64,000 bases of DNA from Microbotryomycetes sp. JL201 (GCA_033819885.1 JAQYUZ010000015.1:273022-337021), one strand, 5' to 3'. Counted from the first letter of the stretch, positions 1 to 12,500 are shown. Notes: generated by a model not told the origin, from the sequence alone. Program-made: numbers and translations.

Positions 1-493
1 GTGTGGGCGATGGATGCGCGTGAGGAGGCGCGTGCTCAGGCGGTCGCCACAAGCTTGCGGCGGGGTTGAAGCCTCTGCGCCGAACGAAGACGAGATCAGC
101 CATTGTCGTAGCGACATGCGTATGACAATCTCACGTTTGCTGCGCTGTGAGGTTGTGTCCGTTCCAGAAAGGGTACTGGGGAGCATTCAACGAGCTCGGC
201 GATTGAGGCTGTGGCCTGTCGTCCGCGAAAGGCCGCGATGGGCCTGCGTCAAGCGTCTGCTCATGGTGGGCTGCAGGCTGAGCTTCATATGCAGGCTACG
301 TGCAACATGTGAGAGAAGTACGGCTGGCGGGACGGGCTGCTGTGTCATGTAGACGCACCGGAGGATCCGCCGGAACCGGGTCTGCATCGTTCGCAAACGG
401 ATCCGATGCTGCCGTTACCGCATGAGTGGAAGAGCTGCCTTGATTCTGTGGTCGTGGCGGAATGTTTGGTGCAGTGCTGGCCTTTGTGGCCAT
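1..493 (-). CDS. Unknown protein, N-terminal part (runs off left edge)
   Basis: The start codon at 493-491 opens a proline/asparagine-rich N-terminus. I read three exons on the minus strand: 493-359 (45 codons), 295-135 and 74-1. They are joined at gtgcgt...gtag and gtgaga...gcag, and every junction keeps frame. The visible product is about 123 residues. It has a disordered start (MATKASTAPNIPPRPQ) and then a more ordered stretch that includes PQYPFWNGHNLTAQQTGF. It faces PET117 head to head, with 94 bp between the start codons. No domain was recognised and the C-terminus lies outside the window. The alternative is a non-coding shadow, but two frame-preserving introns with good splice sites argue against that. 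No function is assigned. Confidence 0.5.
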
Positions 494-587
494 TCGCGAC
501 CGTCCAGAAGCGAAACCGCCGAAGATCCGGCTTGAACTTGCGCCCCTCCCTTAACGCAATCAAGACGCTGGTGCACATGCACACGCG

Positions 588-1016
588 ATGAGTCGCACAG
601 CAAAATTGTTCTTCGGCGCAAGCGCCCTGTTTGGCGTCGCAGCGATCGGTGGCGTGCACTTGATTCAGCAGCAAGAACGTGAAGTGAGCATTGCCAGCAT
701 GCCGAGTACATGAATCCTTGCAGATCTGTTGTGTCGCGATCCTATCCTCGAACGCAAACTCTTTACTGACACCTTGTGTCACGGTCCGCTGCAGACCATG
801 TTCGCCGGAGTGCTCCGCGACGAGGCTCGCATGGCTGCAAAGCGCCAGCAAAAGCTGCGCGAGCTCGAATTCGAAGATCAAGCTCGCAAGAGAGCATACC
901 TCGAGACGGTGCAGAGCGTCTCGACCTCGTCTTCGCCGCGGCCGGACGTGCCTGCGCCTGCAACCGCAGACGGCATGGACTTTGGCTGCAAGTCTTGCGA
1001 CAAGCCGGCTCAATGA
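588..1016 (+). CDS. PET117: Cytochrome c oxidase assembly protein Pet117
   Basis: Two exons, 588-683 and 795-1016, are joined across a 111-nt intron (gtgagc...gcag, branch point actgac near 765). They give a 105-residue protein. The N-terminus MSRTAKLFFGASALFGV continues to HLIQQQERE and, across the junction, to TMFAGVLRDEARM; this is the Pet117 pattern of one N-terminal membrane/targeting helix followed by GVxRDExR. The C-terminus carries CKSCD. Pet117 is a small mitochondrial inner-membrane protein that works with Cox15 in heme a synthesis and cytochrome oxidase assembly. The identification rests on the block around the splice junction. The C-terminal third is a low-complexity linker. Confidence 0.85.
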
Positions 1017-1290
1017 AATCTACAATACGTTGCAAACGATCAATTGCTGCAGGTATAACGCCAAGCAGCTCGTTCATTCAGAGATAATCGGGATCGCTGG
1101 CACGTGACTGATCCAGTTGTTGTAACACACTCGCGCGCACTTTTTTCCATTCTGATTCGCCCGCTTGACCTCAGACGTCAGCCTTGAATGTTAGCGCACG
1201 GCCCTTCACGGATTGAAAGAGTAGCGATCGACATTACGTCAGAGCCGGGCAACCACTGCTACATACCAGCCGCGTTATGTAGACTTTCGA

Positions 1291-2964
1291 ATGTTGTCAT
1301 TTAGATGTCTCAAAACGCCTGAGATTTTTTTTCCTTGCCATGCTGCGGCAAGATCGTGGCTATGCGCTCTGGCCATTCACTTTCCGCTTCGCACGCTTCC
1401 GTCAGCCCCAGACGGCATGGCTGCTACTCAACCAACGGGACTTGCGCTCCAGCGAAACGAAGTGGATCGCACGATGCAATTGATTAAGCGACAGGGACCT
1501 GGCAACGGCCCAGGCAACGGCAATGGTAACGGTCCTGGCAATGGTAATGGCAATGGCAACGGCAACGGCAACGGCAACGGTCCAGGCGGCAATGCAGAAG
1601 AGTCGACCACGTCGACAACAGCAGAGACGAGCTCGACTACAACGACTGAAGAGTAAGTTTGAGTCGGTAGTTTATCGCCCGAATGGCCTGCAGCGCACGT
1701 ATATGACGTCTTCCGTCCTGACCACCGCGTGCACTTAAAAAAAAAGGCCTTCTTCAACCACGACAAGCGCAGAGCCAATAACAACGACAACTACCACAGA
1801 GTCGACGTCGTCGTCAAGCTCGACCACGACGACCGAGGACACCACGACGCAGCCAACTACAACGACTCGCGAGACAACGACCCGACCGCCGGGTAAGCTT
1901 CGTTGCGACTGCCGTGTGCGCAAGTGTTTCAGCTCAGTAATGCCGTTTTCTCGTGTCCGCTCACGCAGACGTCACCGTCACCGAAGTCATCACACCGACG
2001 ACAGGCGAGTGATCTGATCTTTCTTCTTTATACGTTCTGCCAGACTAAACGTGACTCTCTCGCTACAGTCATCGTCGTCGGAACTTCAACGATCACTTCA
2101 TCACTCGCACCGACGACCGTTGTTTCCACCGGATTGCCTTCTTCCGCTGCCAACAATGACAACGGCGGCTCAAGTTCAAGCCTGTCGTCCGGCGCCAAGG
2201 CAGGCATTATCGCCGGTTCGGTCGTTGGTGGTGTCGCGATAGTTGCAGCTATCATTATCCTGTGCATGGTGTCCAAGCGCCGCAAGCGCAAAATGGAAGA
2301 CGATGCCATCAAGTGGCCAGAAGTTGCTGCCTCTGCAGAAGATCGTGCTGCACTGTACCCAGAGCAGGTGCACCGCACAGGTCGCGCAGGATTTGGAGAC
2401 GGGGACGACATGGAAGAGACGGGCGCCGGAGCTTTCTACGGTGGCGTTGCGGCCGCGGGCGGAGCAGGCGCGCTCGGCGCCGGATACCTCGCCGAGCGTA
2501 ACAACAGTCAACGCACAAGCAATCAGCACAGCAGCCCATATTCTGGCCCCCAGCCAACGCTGCCGACCGTTCCTCCGTCCATTTATTCGTCCGAAGATCC
2601 ATATTACGGCGGCGGCTCCGCGACTCCTTACTCGTCACATTATGGCCAATATTCTGGCGCTCCGTCGAATCAGTCGCATGCACCTCTAGCACCTGGACCT
2701 GCTTCGATCGAGTACGCCCGTATGAACCCACACGAGCGCAGCTCGCCCTCGCCACCTCGCGACATCTCGTCATCTGGCCACCAGGATCTGCCACAGTCAG
2801 GCCCGTTACCGCTGCCTGGATCAGACACAGGTCACGATGAGTATGAGAGGCCGAGCTCGCCTCGTCCGATGCAAGTTGGGGACACGTTTGGCCCTGGATA
2901 TGACGAAAGCCGTCCGTACCGTTTGTCGGTCGTCAACAACGACATGCACGAGCCGAGATACTGA
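1291..2964 (+). CDS. Mid2-like single-pass surface protein with PGN repeats and S/T-rich ectodomain
   Basis: Four exons (1291-1652, 1747-1892, 1969-2004, 2069-2964) give about 479 residues. After an uncertain N-terminus comes a dibasic site (LIKRQ), then Gly-Asn/Pro-Gly-Asn repeats at about residues 69-100 and a Ser/Thr-rich stretch to about 225. One transmembrane helix at about 226-249 is followed by KRRKRK and a 230-residue cytoplasmic tail rich in P, S, Y and G. This layout matches fungal Mid2/Wsc-type wall sensors, but no specific family domain is certain. Intron 3 has a GC donor (acag|gcgagt). The start is doubtful because the first 40 residues are not a clean signal peptide; a further 5' exon or a later ATG is possible. 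Confidence 0.65.
1480..1600 (+). repeat. Coding GGNAAY hexanucleotide repeat
   Basis: A run of ggcaacggcaatggtaac-type units, imperfect and 6-bp based, encodes the Gly-Asn and Pro-Gly-Asn repeats of the surface protein above. Unit number is likely to vary between strains because the units are near-identical. Confidence 0.85.
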
Positions 2965-3429
2965 ATACGGTCGCCTCGTCGTCAATGTTCTCGCACCGAC
3001 ACAAAGACACTCGCATTCTCGCCCTATTTCTGCAATCTCGCTCGTTTATCTTGTTGTGTCGAGCAGCGCTCTTCGATTTTCACCTCAGTGGCCATGTGCT
3101 TTTACAAAGGCGGCGCCTCTTTCGAGTCTATGCGTCTTGTAACACACCTTGTATCTGCCCGACGTTTTCGCTATCGGCGCTTGTGACATGCATTTTAATT
3201 GTTGATTTGCTTCATAGATGGAATAAAATACCTAAATGTCGTCTGTGTGCAAGCGACAGGCCAGCGAACAGTCTGGTTCCTGTTCATGATGAGCAGCTGC
3301 AGCAGCCGCAACGTGCAGAGAGCGGCCTTGCCTTTGTCCAAACCCGAACCTAATGTCCTTGAGGCGAGCAGCAGGTGCGGTCATCCGTAGCAGTCCCTTT
3401 TTTCCTCGAGCTCACTAGTGCTTGCTTGA
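2965..3429. other. Intergenic, 465 bp
   Basis: This lies between the Mid2-like gene and bL21m, both on the plus strand. It is pyrimidine-rich after the stop and contains short random ORFs only. I see no RNA gene or repeat. It should hold the 3' UTR of the first gene and the bL21m promoter. Confidence 0.5.
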
Positions 3430-4348
3430 ATGGCTACAGCTTCAACCTCGCGATTCGTGCAAGGGCCGTCTCGCGCGGCGCTTTGCTCTTGCGGCGCGCG
3501 GCAGTCTGCGCGCGATGCAATTGCCGTGACAACTCGGTGTTTTTCTACAAGTATTGCAAGACGCCAAGAATCAGCCGCGAGCTTGCCCAACTCGCTGCCG
3601 CTGCACACGCAACCGAACGCTTTGACGCCGACGCCGTTGCCCGCGTCTGCAGAAGGGTAGGTTGGTTCTTCGTCGCAGAAGCTCTTCCTCAACTGTCTAC
3701 TTCGCACACTTTGCTCGATCAGCTGACGTATTGCATCGCCGACGTGTGCAGATCCAAGTCTGCTCTCCGCCTGCTCGCATCACAGCCGTCACATTACATT
3801 ACGGCTTTGATACTCGGCCGACGGTACCAACTGACCCCAAACGACGTCCTGACGGTCCCACACATGAAAGGTGTCAAGGCCGGCGACCGCATCGCCTTGA
3901 CCCGAATCCTAGAAATCGGCTCGCGTGACTATACGCTCCGAGCCATGCCGCCAGCCAACGGTGCGACGGCTTCATCGAGCTCGGAAGCCATCTTGTCCTC
4001 GACCAACGCTCAGCCTGGCAACGCCGTTAATGGCCCTTTGACGGCCCGACTCGCTTTGAAGGATGGCATCCCTCGAGACTGGCAGAGACATCCCGACAGC
4101 TTGCCGTACTTTTCAAATGGCGAAGTCGCGTGCGAGATGACTGTGCTTGAGCACACAAAGGGCAAGATGTTTACGGTCGACAAGTTTAAGCGACGAAAAG
4201 GGTACCGGAGGTGCGTTCTTGGCGGTTGCGGCAAAGTCTTTGCAGTAGCATTCACGCTGACGGCTCTGATTTTGACAGAACGTTGAGGAGCAAGCTTGAA
4301 TTTACCAAACTGCGGGTCGGCGACATTATTGTGGGCGGTGGCGTTTGA
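3430..4348 (+). CDS. MRPL49: Mitochondrial large-subunit ribosomal protein bL21m
   Basis: Three exons (3430-3656, 3752-4210, 4279-4348) give 251 residues. The N-terminus is basic and Ser/Ala-rich, like a mitochondrial presequence (ATASTSRFVQG...CFSTSIARR). The body begins LLASQPSHYITALILGRRY and carries the L21 signature: MKGVKAGDRI, EIGSRDYTLR, and C-terminal FKRRKGYRRT followed by KLEFTKLRVGDI. FKRRKxYRR is the rRNA-binding motif of bL21. The last exon supplies only the end of the domain, and without it the motif is broken, which supports the splice. It lies 165 bp upstream of GUK1 on the same strand. Confidence 0.92.
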
Positions 4349-4513
4349 TGAGTTTGGGTCTCTGAAGGTAGATGTGGGTCACCAGCCTCGATTTTTCGTC
4401 GTAGAAGCAACGTTGTAAACACTTTGCACGTAAATTTGCTTGCTGTCACATGTGTCAAACAGTCTTTCTCTGGGCCTGACGGGCTTGCTTTCGCACCCGG
4501 ACCTTTAGCCACC

Positions 4514-5381
4514 ATGTCGTAAGCGCCAAACGGCAACGATGAAAGGAGGTGAATGCTTCAGTGAAGCTGACGATACCGTGTGTGCCTGTTGCGCATTGTC
4601 ACAGAGCCGCTGCCGCTGCCGCTGCTTTGCGCCCATGTGTGCTCTGCGGACCATCAGGCACTGGCAAGAGCACGCTGCTCAAGAAGCTGTTTAACGAGTT
4701 TCCAGACATGTTTGGGTTCAGCGTGTCACGTGAGCGCGTTCGGCAGTTGGGCATTGACAGGGCTGATGGACTGACCTGGAGGCGCTGCGCATGTACGTTA
4801 CACAGATACGACGCGTGCACCGAGACCTGGAGAAGAGAATGGGACGGCGTACCACTTTACGTCAAGAGATCAGTTCCTCGAGCTCGTAAACAACGGTGGC
4901 TTTATCGAGCACGCAGAGTTTAGCGGAAACATGTATGGCACTAGCGTCAAAGCCGTTCAGGACGTTGCCAAAAACAACAAAAAGTGCATTCTCGACATTG
5001 ATACACAGGCAAGTCTCGTTCGATCGAGGAAATTTAGATTCATTCAAAAAGTTGACACTTTTGACGTGTTGGGCCGGGCTGATGCAGGGCGTCAAGCTGA
5101 TCAAGGCAAACCATCCGCATCTGAATCCGATTTATATCTTTGTGGCACCGCCATCGCTCGCCTCTCTCCGCGAACGTCTGTCGGGCAGAGGCACAGAAAC
5201 TGATGCGGCGATGCAGGCGCGTTTAGCGGCTGCCGTTGGCGAGATCGAGTATGCAAAAACCGGAGCATTCGATGTCGTCGTTGTCAATGACGACTTGGAA
5301 AGGGCATACAGAGTACTCAGGCGCGTCGTCGTTGACGGAGATACGAGCAACGGCGACAAGCTGCCTAACTTTGAAGCGTGA
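4514..5381 (+). CDS. GUK1: Guanylate kinase
   Basis: Four exons (4514-4518, 4605-4729, 4806-5008, 5088-5381) give 208 residues. The enzyme phosphorylates GMP to GDP with ATP. The P-loop GPSGTGKS is at residues 17-24, followed by [10 protein letters not shown], the GMP-binding [11 protein letters not shown] (created only by splicing exon 2 to exon 3), [29 protein letters not shown] and the lid RLSGRGTET. The length fits the family. Exon 1 is only 5 nt (ATGTC), and an alanine run follows. The third intron is GC-AG (cag|gcaagt). Identification is secure, and the tiny first exon is required to supply an ATG in frame. Confidence 0.95.
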
Positions 5382-5491
5382 CAAGAAACAGTCCTCGACA
5401 GACCAAGTGTCTCGTCTTCAACAGCATTCTTTCTAGCATACATATTGTGACACTTGAGCTGCGTTGCAACGCGATTGAGGTACCGCCGCAT

Positions 5492-7353
5492 CTAGCTCAA
5501 ACTTGCGCCAACAAAATTCGAGGCTGCGCACACGCCCTTGTCCGTGATGATCTTGTGCACAGTGCCATCAGGCGCAATCCATGCTGCTTCCTTTGACTCG
5601 AGCGTCGTGAAACCTGGGTGCAAAGAACAACGTCAGTCGGCTTGCGAATTCATTCAAAAGGGACGTTTGCGCATACGCGCTCGCGCGCTAAAGACGTACC
5701 TGGTTGCACAGTCTCGAATATCTTTTTCTTTGGGGGAAGCGTTTCGAGCGCTTGCTTGTCGGCGAATCCTTCAAAGTAGACCCTGTCACCTGGTTTGGAG
5801 CCTGCTGGCGGGTTGACGAACTCGACGCCTCCACCCTCCTTGCCGTCCTTTGATGTAGCCTGTTCAAGATTTCAGAAACAATTAGTCAGTCCAGTGGCGA
5901 TCTGGCGCATTAGCCGTCGACGCACGCAAAGAACCATGGCAAAGGACTTGATGCCTCGCATGTTTGCAGGCTTCAAGTTGCAGACCGTGATAAGTGTCGC
6001 GCCTTGCACTGACATTCCACGACAGCGATCAGTGAGCGTCTCAAGCAGTTTCCAGCGCCGCAGACTCACTCTGCTCGAGTGTCATGTACTTGACAAGACC
6101 AGAAACGACCGTACGCGGCTCGGCCTCGCCAATGTCAATTTTCTCGACATAGAGCGAATCGGCATCCGGATGCCTCTGGACTGCGAACGATTTCGATTTT
6201 GGTAAGTTGCACACCTGTATTGGGACACCACTTGGGAAGAACAAACCTTCGACGATTCGTCCGACACGCAAATCAATCTGCCAAGGTGCTGGGTCGTCAA
6301 CGACAGCCGGAGCCGCAGGTGCTTTCTCCTTCTTCTTCTTTTCTCCGCCCTCGGCCGCATCTTTCTTCTTGTCCTTTTTCTGAGCCTTTTTGCTGTCGCC
6401 CGCCGTGGCTGCCTCGCCTCCTACGACGGCTGCCGTAGCGCCTTTGACGGCGTCCGCAGCCTTGTCGACTGCCTGCTTCACTTTTGCACCTGCTCCGTCG
6501 CTCGAAGACGCTTCGGTGCTGGCAGCCGCATCCGTCGCTTTGGGTTTTTTGACTTTTTGGTCCGGTTTGATCTCGACAAGCGGGACATTGTTGACGTCGA
6601 TCGAGACGGTTGCCGGTTCAAAGACTGTGGGCAGCACAGGTGCCAATTGCGGCAAGTTTTGTACGTGATCAAAGTGGCGAGTGAGAGCGGGATGAGAGAG
6701 CAATGCCGAATGAGAGCATCCAGCCTAGAGACGCGCGACACGGCAAGTCAGATCCAACTTGTGGCGTTGGCTAGACAAATGTCACTTACAATGTAAGGGT
6801 GGACAGAAGCAAACAACGATAGGTCTGCTGCGGTGACGGCCTCGCCGACGAGGAACGTCTTTGACGTCAGTTCCTGATCGGCATGCTGCACATTGGAGGT
6901 TCACTACTGTCAGCTGAAGTTTGGAGATTGATTGTTGATTGAGTGGTATATTGACCTTTGCACCTTGCTCGCCTTCGAATGAGCCCTTGCCAATTCTTGC
7001 CAGCCATGCCCTGACCTCGGCTTGCTGACCGCCTGACGTGCCGAGCGCGTCATTCTTCTTGCCGGCAGCGTCGATGAGTGCGACTGCGACGTCCTCAAAC
7101 GCCGTCGCTGTCGAGCCAGCCAAGTCGAGCGATAGCTGTCTCAAGGAAAACCACGTGACGGCAAGCAAGCAGGAGCACATAGTTCACTGTCAGCCCTTCT
7201 GACTCTGTTGCTAGGCAGTGTGTGATGATCCAAGTTCACCTTGTCGCCCTTTGAGACGGTCAGGTCGGGCACGAATTGGCCGTAGACGGCCGCGAGCAGA
7301 GCACTCGCACGCGACGCGCTCGAGGGCGCGCTCGGCACAGTCAACGTCGACAT
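5492..7353 (-). CDS. ARC1: Arc1-type tRNA-binding cofactor of aminoacyl-tRNA synthetases
   Basis: Eight exons on the minus strand (7353-7240, 7135-6956, 6885-6790, 6724-6247, 6180-6070, 6008-5926, 5859-5700, 5613-5492) give 447 residues. The N-terminal part, to about 150, resembles a GST C-terminal-like interaction domain ([20 protein letters not shown]). A Lys/Ala/Glu-rich linker follows. From about 283 comes a complete EMAPII/Trbp111 OB-fold: [59 protein letters not shown]. In yeast, Arc1 binds tRNA and tethers the Met- and Glu-tRNA synthetases through its N-domain. The HPDADSLY motif and CNLKPA are split by introns and rebuilt exactly. Start at 7353 is the first ATG in a Ser/Ala-rich leader. 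Confidence 0.93.
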
Positions 7354-7549
7354 TGTTCGAAACCCTCTCGTCGTCGTGCGTCCAAGGGCGAACGCGAGTC
7401 GCGGGAGAATCGTGGGCTAATTGACAAGATTGAAGAGCTTGAATCATCGAAAATGCAGCATTAAATGTTACAACGTCTCGAGGCGATGACACAGAAAGAG
7501 AAACCCCGGAGAAAAGCAGTATAGCAGAATACGAACACGATTCGCACCA

Positions 7550-9056
7550 TCACCAAGCATGCATTTGAGCGGCCGACAGAGGCTCCGTCTCGTGCTCGTA
7601 CTCGACCTCGACGCGCGGTCCACCTATTGCAACAGCGTCAATGTCTAGGTCGTGAAGTATGTGTGGTCTGGCGCCCACTTACGTCTCCGTGGCTTTTTCG
7701 ACTTGGAAACATTGTCGGCCTTGCCACCTTTTCCATTTGACATTGGTTTCCGCTTGCCCGTGGCACCTGCGTCGTCCTCGTCTGCAGAGTCTTCATCTCC
7801 GTCGTCTTCCGAATCTTGCTCGTCAAAGACGTCATCAGACTATTGGTCGTGCGGGCAAAAAGTCAGCGTTCACCGAAAGAATGAGCCCCGGACACGCGCG
7901 TAAGCGCAAGTACACTCACGTCATCGACGCCGTTCATATACGCATCAAGATCTTCCAAATCACTGTCTTCGTCGACGTCGCTGACAAATTCGCGCTCGTC
8001 CTCGTCTTCCATGTCTTCGTCCACGTCTTCATCGTCTGTCGTTTCGTCACTTTCCATGCCGAGCTCTTCCAGCTCTTTTTCTGCCTCTACTTCCTTTTCT
8101 CTGTTCAAGACGGCCTGCCACACGTCTTCGTTGATGTTTAGCGGCTGGTCGCCGTACGCCCGACTCTTGAGCCGTGCGATCAACTCGCGTTCGAGGGACT
8201 TTTCAAGTCGAGCCGCCGACAGTGCTTTCGCTTCACGTGCAGCCTCTCGTCTCTCTGTCTTTTTCTTGATCGGAACGAGCTGTGGACTGGTGTATAGACG
8301 AGTTGGCAGTGGCGTAAAGTCGTTAGCACACGTGACGGTCGAGACAGATAGTGTTGACAAGTACGCGGACGTACGCCTCTTTCATCTTGAGTTTCTTCAT
8401 CTTGATCAGATACTGCGTGATTTTTGTCGTTCGCTGCTTGCACTTGTGAATCAAATAGTCGGGCCAGTAGAGCAAGTGCTTGTCGATCTGAACGGCGCCG
8501 AGCGTCAGTGCACGCGCGCGGCGCCAAGTGGGCAGTACCAATGGTATGCGACAGAAGCCGACTGACCTGCTCAAGAGCTTTGGTGTAGCTGCTTGAAAGC
8601 CTAACGCGCTCCCACATTTTGCTCGGCAAGTGCGCGCGTTCGATCGTCTTCATGTACAAGTAGAGCTTGCCTGCAAGCGTTTCGAATATGAGCACGGTAG
8701 CCACGATGATTGGCTGTGTCAAAGTGCCGGCTGACCTCCATGTTCGCGCACGGTCGCGTACTGCGAGTTTGCGAGCGGGCACGACTGCCGACTGCACAGG
8801 CCCGTCACATTGTACTCGTTTCTGCAAAAGTTTTGAGTGACAGTTCTGCAGACATGTCGTCGTCAGCCTGCTGTGCGAGAGAGAGTGTGTGTGCTGTGCA
8901 CTGTTTCGTCCTCGGCTCGAACAAAAAAACGCGAGCGCCGCCAGGCAGCGATGTTGTGTACTTTGTGAGGCTGGACCTTGCTCTGAATGCTCACTTTACT
9001 TTGTACGAGCAGTGCTGGCTGTTGATGATGCGCCAGATGACGTCGTCGGCCTGCAT
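7550..9056 (-). CDS. MAK16: Ribosome biogenesis protein Mak16
   Basis: Seven exons on the minus strand (9056-8995, 8845-8736, 8670-8567, 8487-about 8365, 8279-7920, 7839-7683, 7644-7550) give about 336 residues. The Mak16 hallmarks are present: [51 protein letters not shown], then [21 protein letters not shown] basic segment ([18 protein letters not shown]) precedes a long acidic region of D/E/S about 100 residues long and a short C-terminus ending MHAW. Mak16 is a nucleolar factor for 60S subunit maturation (25S/5.8S rRNA). The exon 4 donor could be 8371 or 8365; both keep frame and change two residues only. Confidence 0.93.
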
Positions 9057-9556
9057 CGTGCGTCGGTTGCTCGCTTGGCCTGAGCGCGAAAGTCGTCCGA
9101 GTTGTAAAGAAACGACGAGCGATCAGAAATATTCAAATATGCGTTGTGCATGGCACTCGGATCACAACGGCGTCATTCACGAACTCTCAAGTCAGCGTTG
9201 CCGTGTCAATTAATGGCCGGGCTTAATCGATCTTGGCCGCTTGTCGCTCGCCCGCTGAGCTTGCCACCGCCCGCACGAGTGCGCGTGAGCGCACACTTTC
9301 CAATCTTACACACACACACAGCCCTCGGACCGACGAGAAAAATAGTATTTACGAGCACTGGTCATTGCGTTGCCTGCTGCCCAGCGACACGCTCACGCCT
9401 GCGGCGATTGTCGGGGTAAGTCAGCACCACGCCCCACGGCCGTCAACGCGTACCCGCATTGCAATGACACAATCGCTGTCGCTAACGCTCGACCATCATT
9501 AGCTGACAGCTTCCGCTTGCACCACCTTGCTTGCTCGCCGAGACCGCTGTTGAACC
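9057..9556. other. Divergent intergenic region, 500 bp
   Basis: This separates the MAK16 start (minus) from the REG1-like start (plus). It contains a short CA run (cacacacaca near 9309) and C/T-rich stretches just before the REG1-like ATG. No gene or RNA was recognised. It presumably carries both promoters. Confidence 0.45.
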
Positions 9557-12500
9557 ATGGTGACGACGGCCGTGCGCAGTGCGACGGTGCCACCGATCGG
9601 CAGCACAGCGGCGACAACGGCGGCACTAACCGGCCCTGCTGATGACGACTCGCACATCGACCATCACCACTCGTCTGTTGTGCCCGCGTACCCGTACAAC
9701 GTTGCGATGGCGCCTGCGCACATCGCTGGCGCCGACGACAGCGGCATCACGACGCGCCTGCCATCGATCTGCGTCGACTACCTAAGCCACGACTGGCAAG
9801 AGGACGACGTCTGGGCAAGCTGGAAAGCCATGACAAAGCACAAGGCCGAGATCGCCAACGGCGTCAGGCTCGAGAACGCTTCGTGGCGCACTTGGGCAAA
9901 GCAGCGCGGCAACCTCAAGACCATCTCGCCAGAGACGCTCAACTGGTCAGTTGGATCACTGTCTTGGCCCGACCCTCCTCGGCGCCCGCCTTCCCTCGCT
10001 GTCGTGGCGTCCTCTTGCGTGTCTGATGCGCGGTCTGCGCACTCGAGCGCGGCCGCCCCACTTGCAAACCACTCGGTCCAATGTTCCGAGCTGACACCGC
10101 CCTATGCCCCATTTCCCGCTCGCAGGCTCAAAGACAGCGACGTCACATGGCTGTACGGTCCCTTGCATACGAACGTCGACGCCGTGCCGCCGCCAAAAGA
10201 GTCGACCATGAGCGACAGGCTCAATCTCGAGCCCCTCCGGCCTCTGGATGCCAATGAACAGAAAAAGGTCGACGACGCTGCTGCACAAACTCCAGTTCCC
10301 ACACGCACAGAAGTCAAGACAAAGCCGATTCTCAAGCACCGCTCACTGAGCGACATCCTCTTGCCACCCGGATCGTCCTCGCCCGTGCTCGAAGACACCG
10401 AGCTCATGAGCGAGGATCAAGGCACGATCTCAATCCACCATGCACGGTCAGATTCTCACCTTGTTCGGCTCAATTCCCTAAACCGTAAGAAGAAGAAGGG
10501 CTCGCCGCTCACGTCGCCAAGATCAGAGTCGCCAGAGCGTGCAAGTGAAGCGTCGTCACCTGTGTCGCACGCGCCCAAGCGCGAGCATCGACACATCAGC
10601 TTTAACCACCGGGTAGAACAGTGCATTGCTGTGGACGCCGAAGACACTGGCAGGCGGCAGCCGTCCTCATCGCTCGCGAATCGTGTGTCGCGCTCGAGCT
10701 CGGACGAGGAGGGCGAGGACGATGACGAGGTGCTCACGTTCAAATCAAGTCCGCGAACAACCTCGCTCGGGCCTGACAAGTTGACGAGTGCACATCACAC
10801 CATCGCCAGGCTCGATCCCACTACGCTCAAAAATACCGAGGCTTATCCAGCACCGTCGCCCGTCGTTGTGTACCAGAACGGTCCATTCTCGCAACAAGCA
10901 AGCACCAGCACAAATATGGGCGGCAGTACGACGAGCAATGGCTCGGCTCCCGTAACGTATAGCGGCCAGTCCAGCCAGATGTATGCCGGAGGTTCGATTG
11001 CTCAGCAGCAATCGTCCGCGGCAGGCGGCAGGCGACCCATGTATGTTTACCCAAACGCAGCAGCGATGCGTCAGAGTGGATGGGATCCAGAGGAGGAAGA
11101 CGACTATGCAACGGGGTACGACTTTTACGTTGGTCCCGATGTCGGCGTTGGCGACGAGTACGATATGGCGCAATATGGCTCGACACACCTCGTAGGCGGT
11201 ACACACAACGACTTTGGCCAGCCGTCATATCCGTACGCACCAAATTACACTGCGTCTCATGGCGGTGTCAACTCGGGCGCCTCGTCGATCGACTCTATGC
11301 CTAATCATTCGCGCCAGTCGAGCAATATGTCGTCGTCACCTGGAACACCTGTTGGTGCGCCGAGCGTGACTCCGTCTGGCCCTCCCAAGCAAGGCTCCTA
11401 TCAGCCTGCGCCATCCTCGCGAGCTGCCGGTCCGCCTAAACGCAGTATTCTGAAGGGGTCGAGGTCCCGTGAGATATCCAACGACGGTAGTTCCGTCGTA
11501 TCGTCGTCGCCACGCTCGAACTCGGATACAGCAGCCTCTAATGCAAGCACGGCTGAAGCGATTTCGCCACCGAACTCGAGCGCCGCTGCCAGCCCGTCGT
11601 CGTCGCCTTCGGCCAGCCCGTATGGATCGTCGTCGTCACTTGGCTCGGTTGGTCGCGCCACTGCTATTCCGCAACATGTGAGACCAAGCGTCGGAGGTCG
11701 AAGACAGTCGTCGGAAGACGGTCTGCGAGAGCGAGGCAGGAGCGCCAGTCGAGGATCTAGCTCAAGCTTGGACCGGTCGGGCAGCTCGGACAGACGCAGT
11801 TCTCACAGCACGTCGCCTGCGGCATATTCGCCACCAAGTCCTTCTCTTGCGCCGGCGAGCGGCTCGGCGACCCGGACAATCAGTTCGACTGGCGGCAACC
11901 GGAGAACGGGCAGCTTCGACAGTCTCGGCGGCGTCGCGGAGCAAGCAGCTGCAGCGGTTTCCCCTCCTACTGCGGGGACAAACGCATCCGCTGCCAATGG
12001 TCATGCCAACGCATCGTCAGCCAGCGGCATTGCCCGGTCGCTCAGCAACGTGACCGAAGTTTCGAACGAGAGCGACGCCGATTCTTCTATGGGAGAGCAC
12101 GACAAAGACGCAGCTGCTTCGGCGACGAGTCATGTCCAGAAACCTGTTGGCGCCGCCATCGACGTCGAGAGCAACGATCGGGCCGAGATGGAGCAACTCG
12201 AGGACGCACCGTCCGATTCGACCGAGGTTCGGGCCACGTTGACAGATAGTGAACCAGGCAGCTCTGGGTCAGCCACACCGCTCGCGACGCCAGTCCTGAC
12301 CGAAGAGCCTGCCCCATTATCCCATGCGGGCGGCCGCCCTGCGAAAACTCGACCGGCGCCCGTGTCTGTGCCTACCGCGAGCTTGCCTGCGGCACAAGTC
12401 TCACCGCCGCTTGTGCCTTCGCCTTCGCCACATCTCGCCGTCGGCCAACGGTACCGTCAACCATCACCATCAAAGGCGGTCACGAACGACGACGATGACG

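Noticed and set aside
345-1013. 222-codon minus-strand frame opposite PET117
   Set aside because: It is antisense to both PET117 exons and crosses a well-supported intron; the sequence is Cys/Arg/His-rich without domain features.
1428-1790. Minus-strand frame reading a Pro-Leu repeat
   Set aside because: It is the reverse complement of the PGN repeat and has no independent support.
8011-8565. Ser-rich plus-strand frame of 184 codons
   Set aside because: Mirror of the acidic D/E/S region of MAK16 on the other strand.
10745-11243. Two overlapping minus-strand frames of about 140-150 codons
   Set aside because: They lie inside the Reg1-like coding exon, whose low-complexity composition opens other frames.
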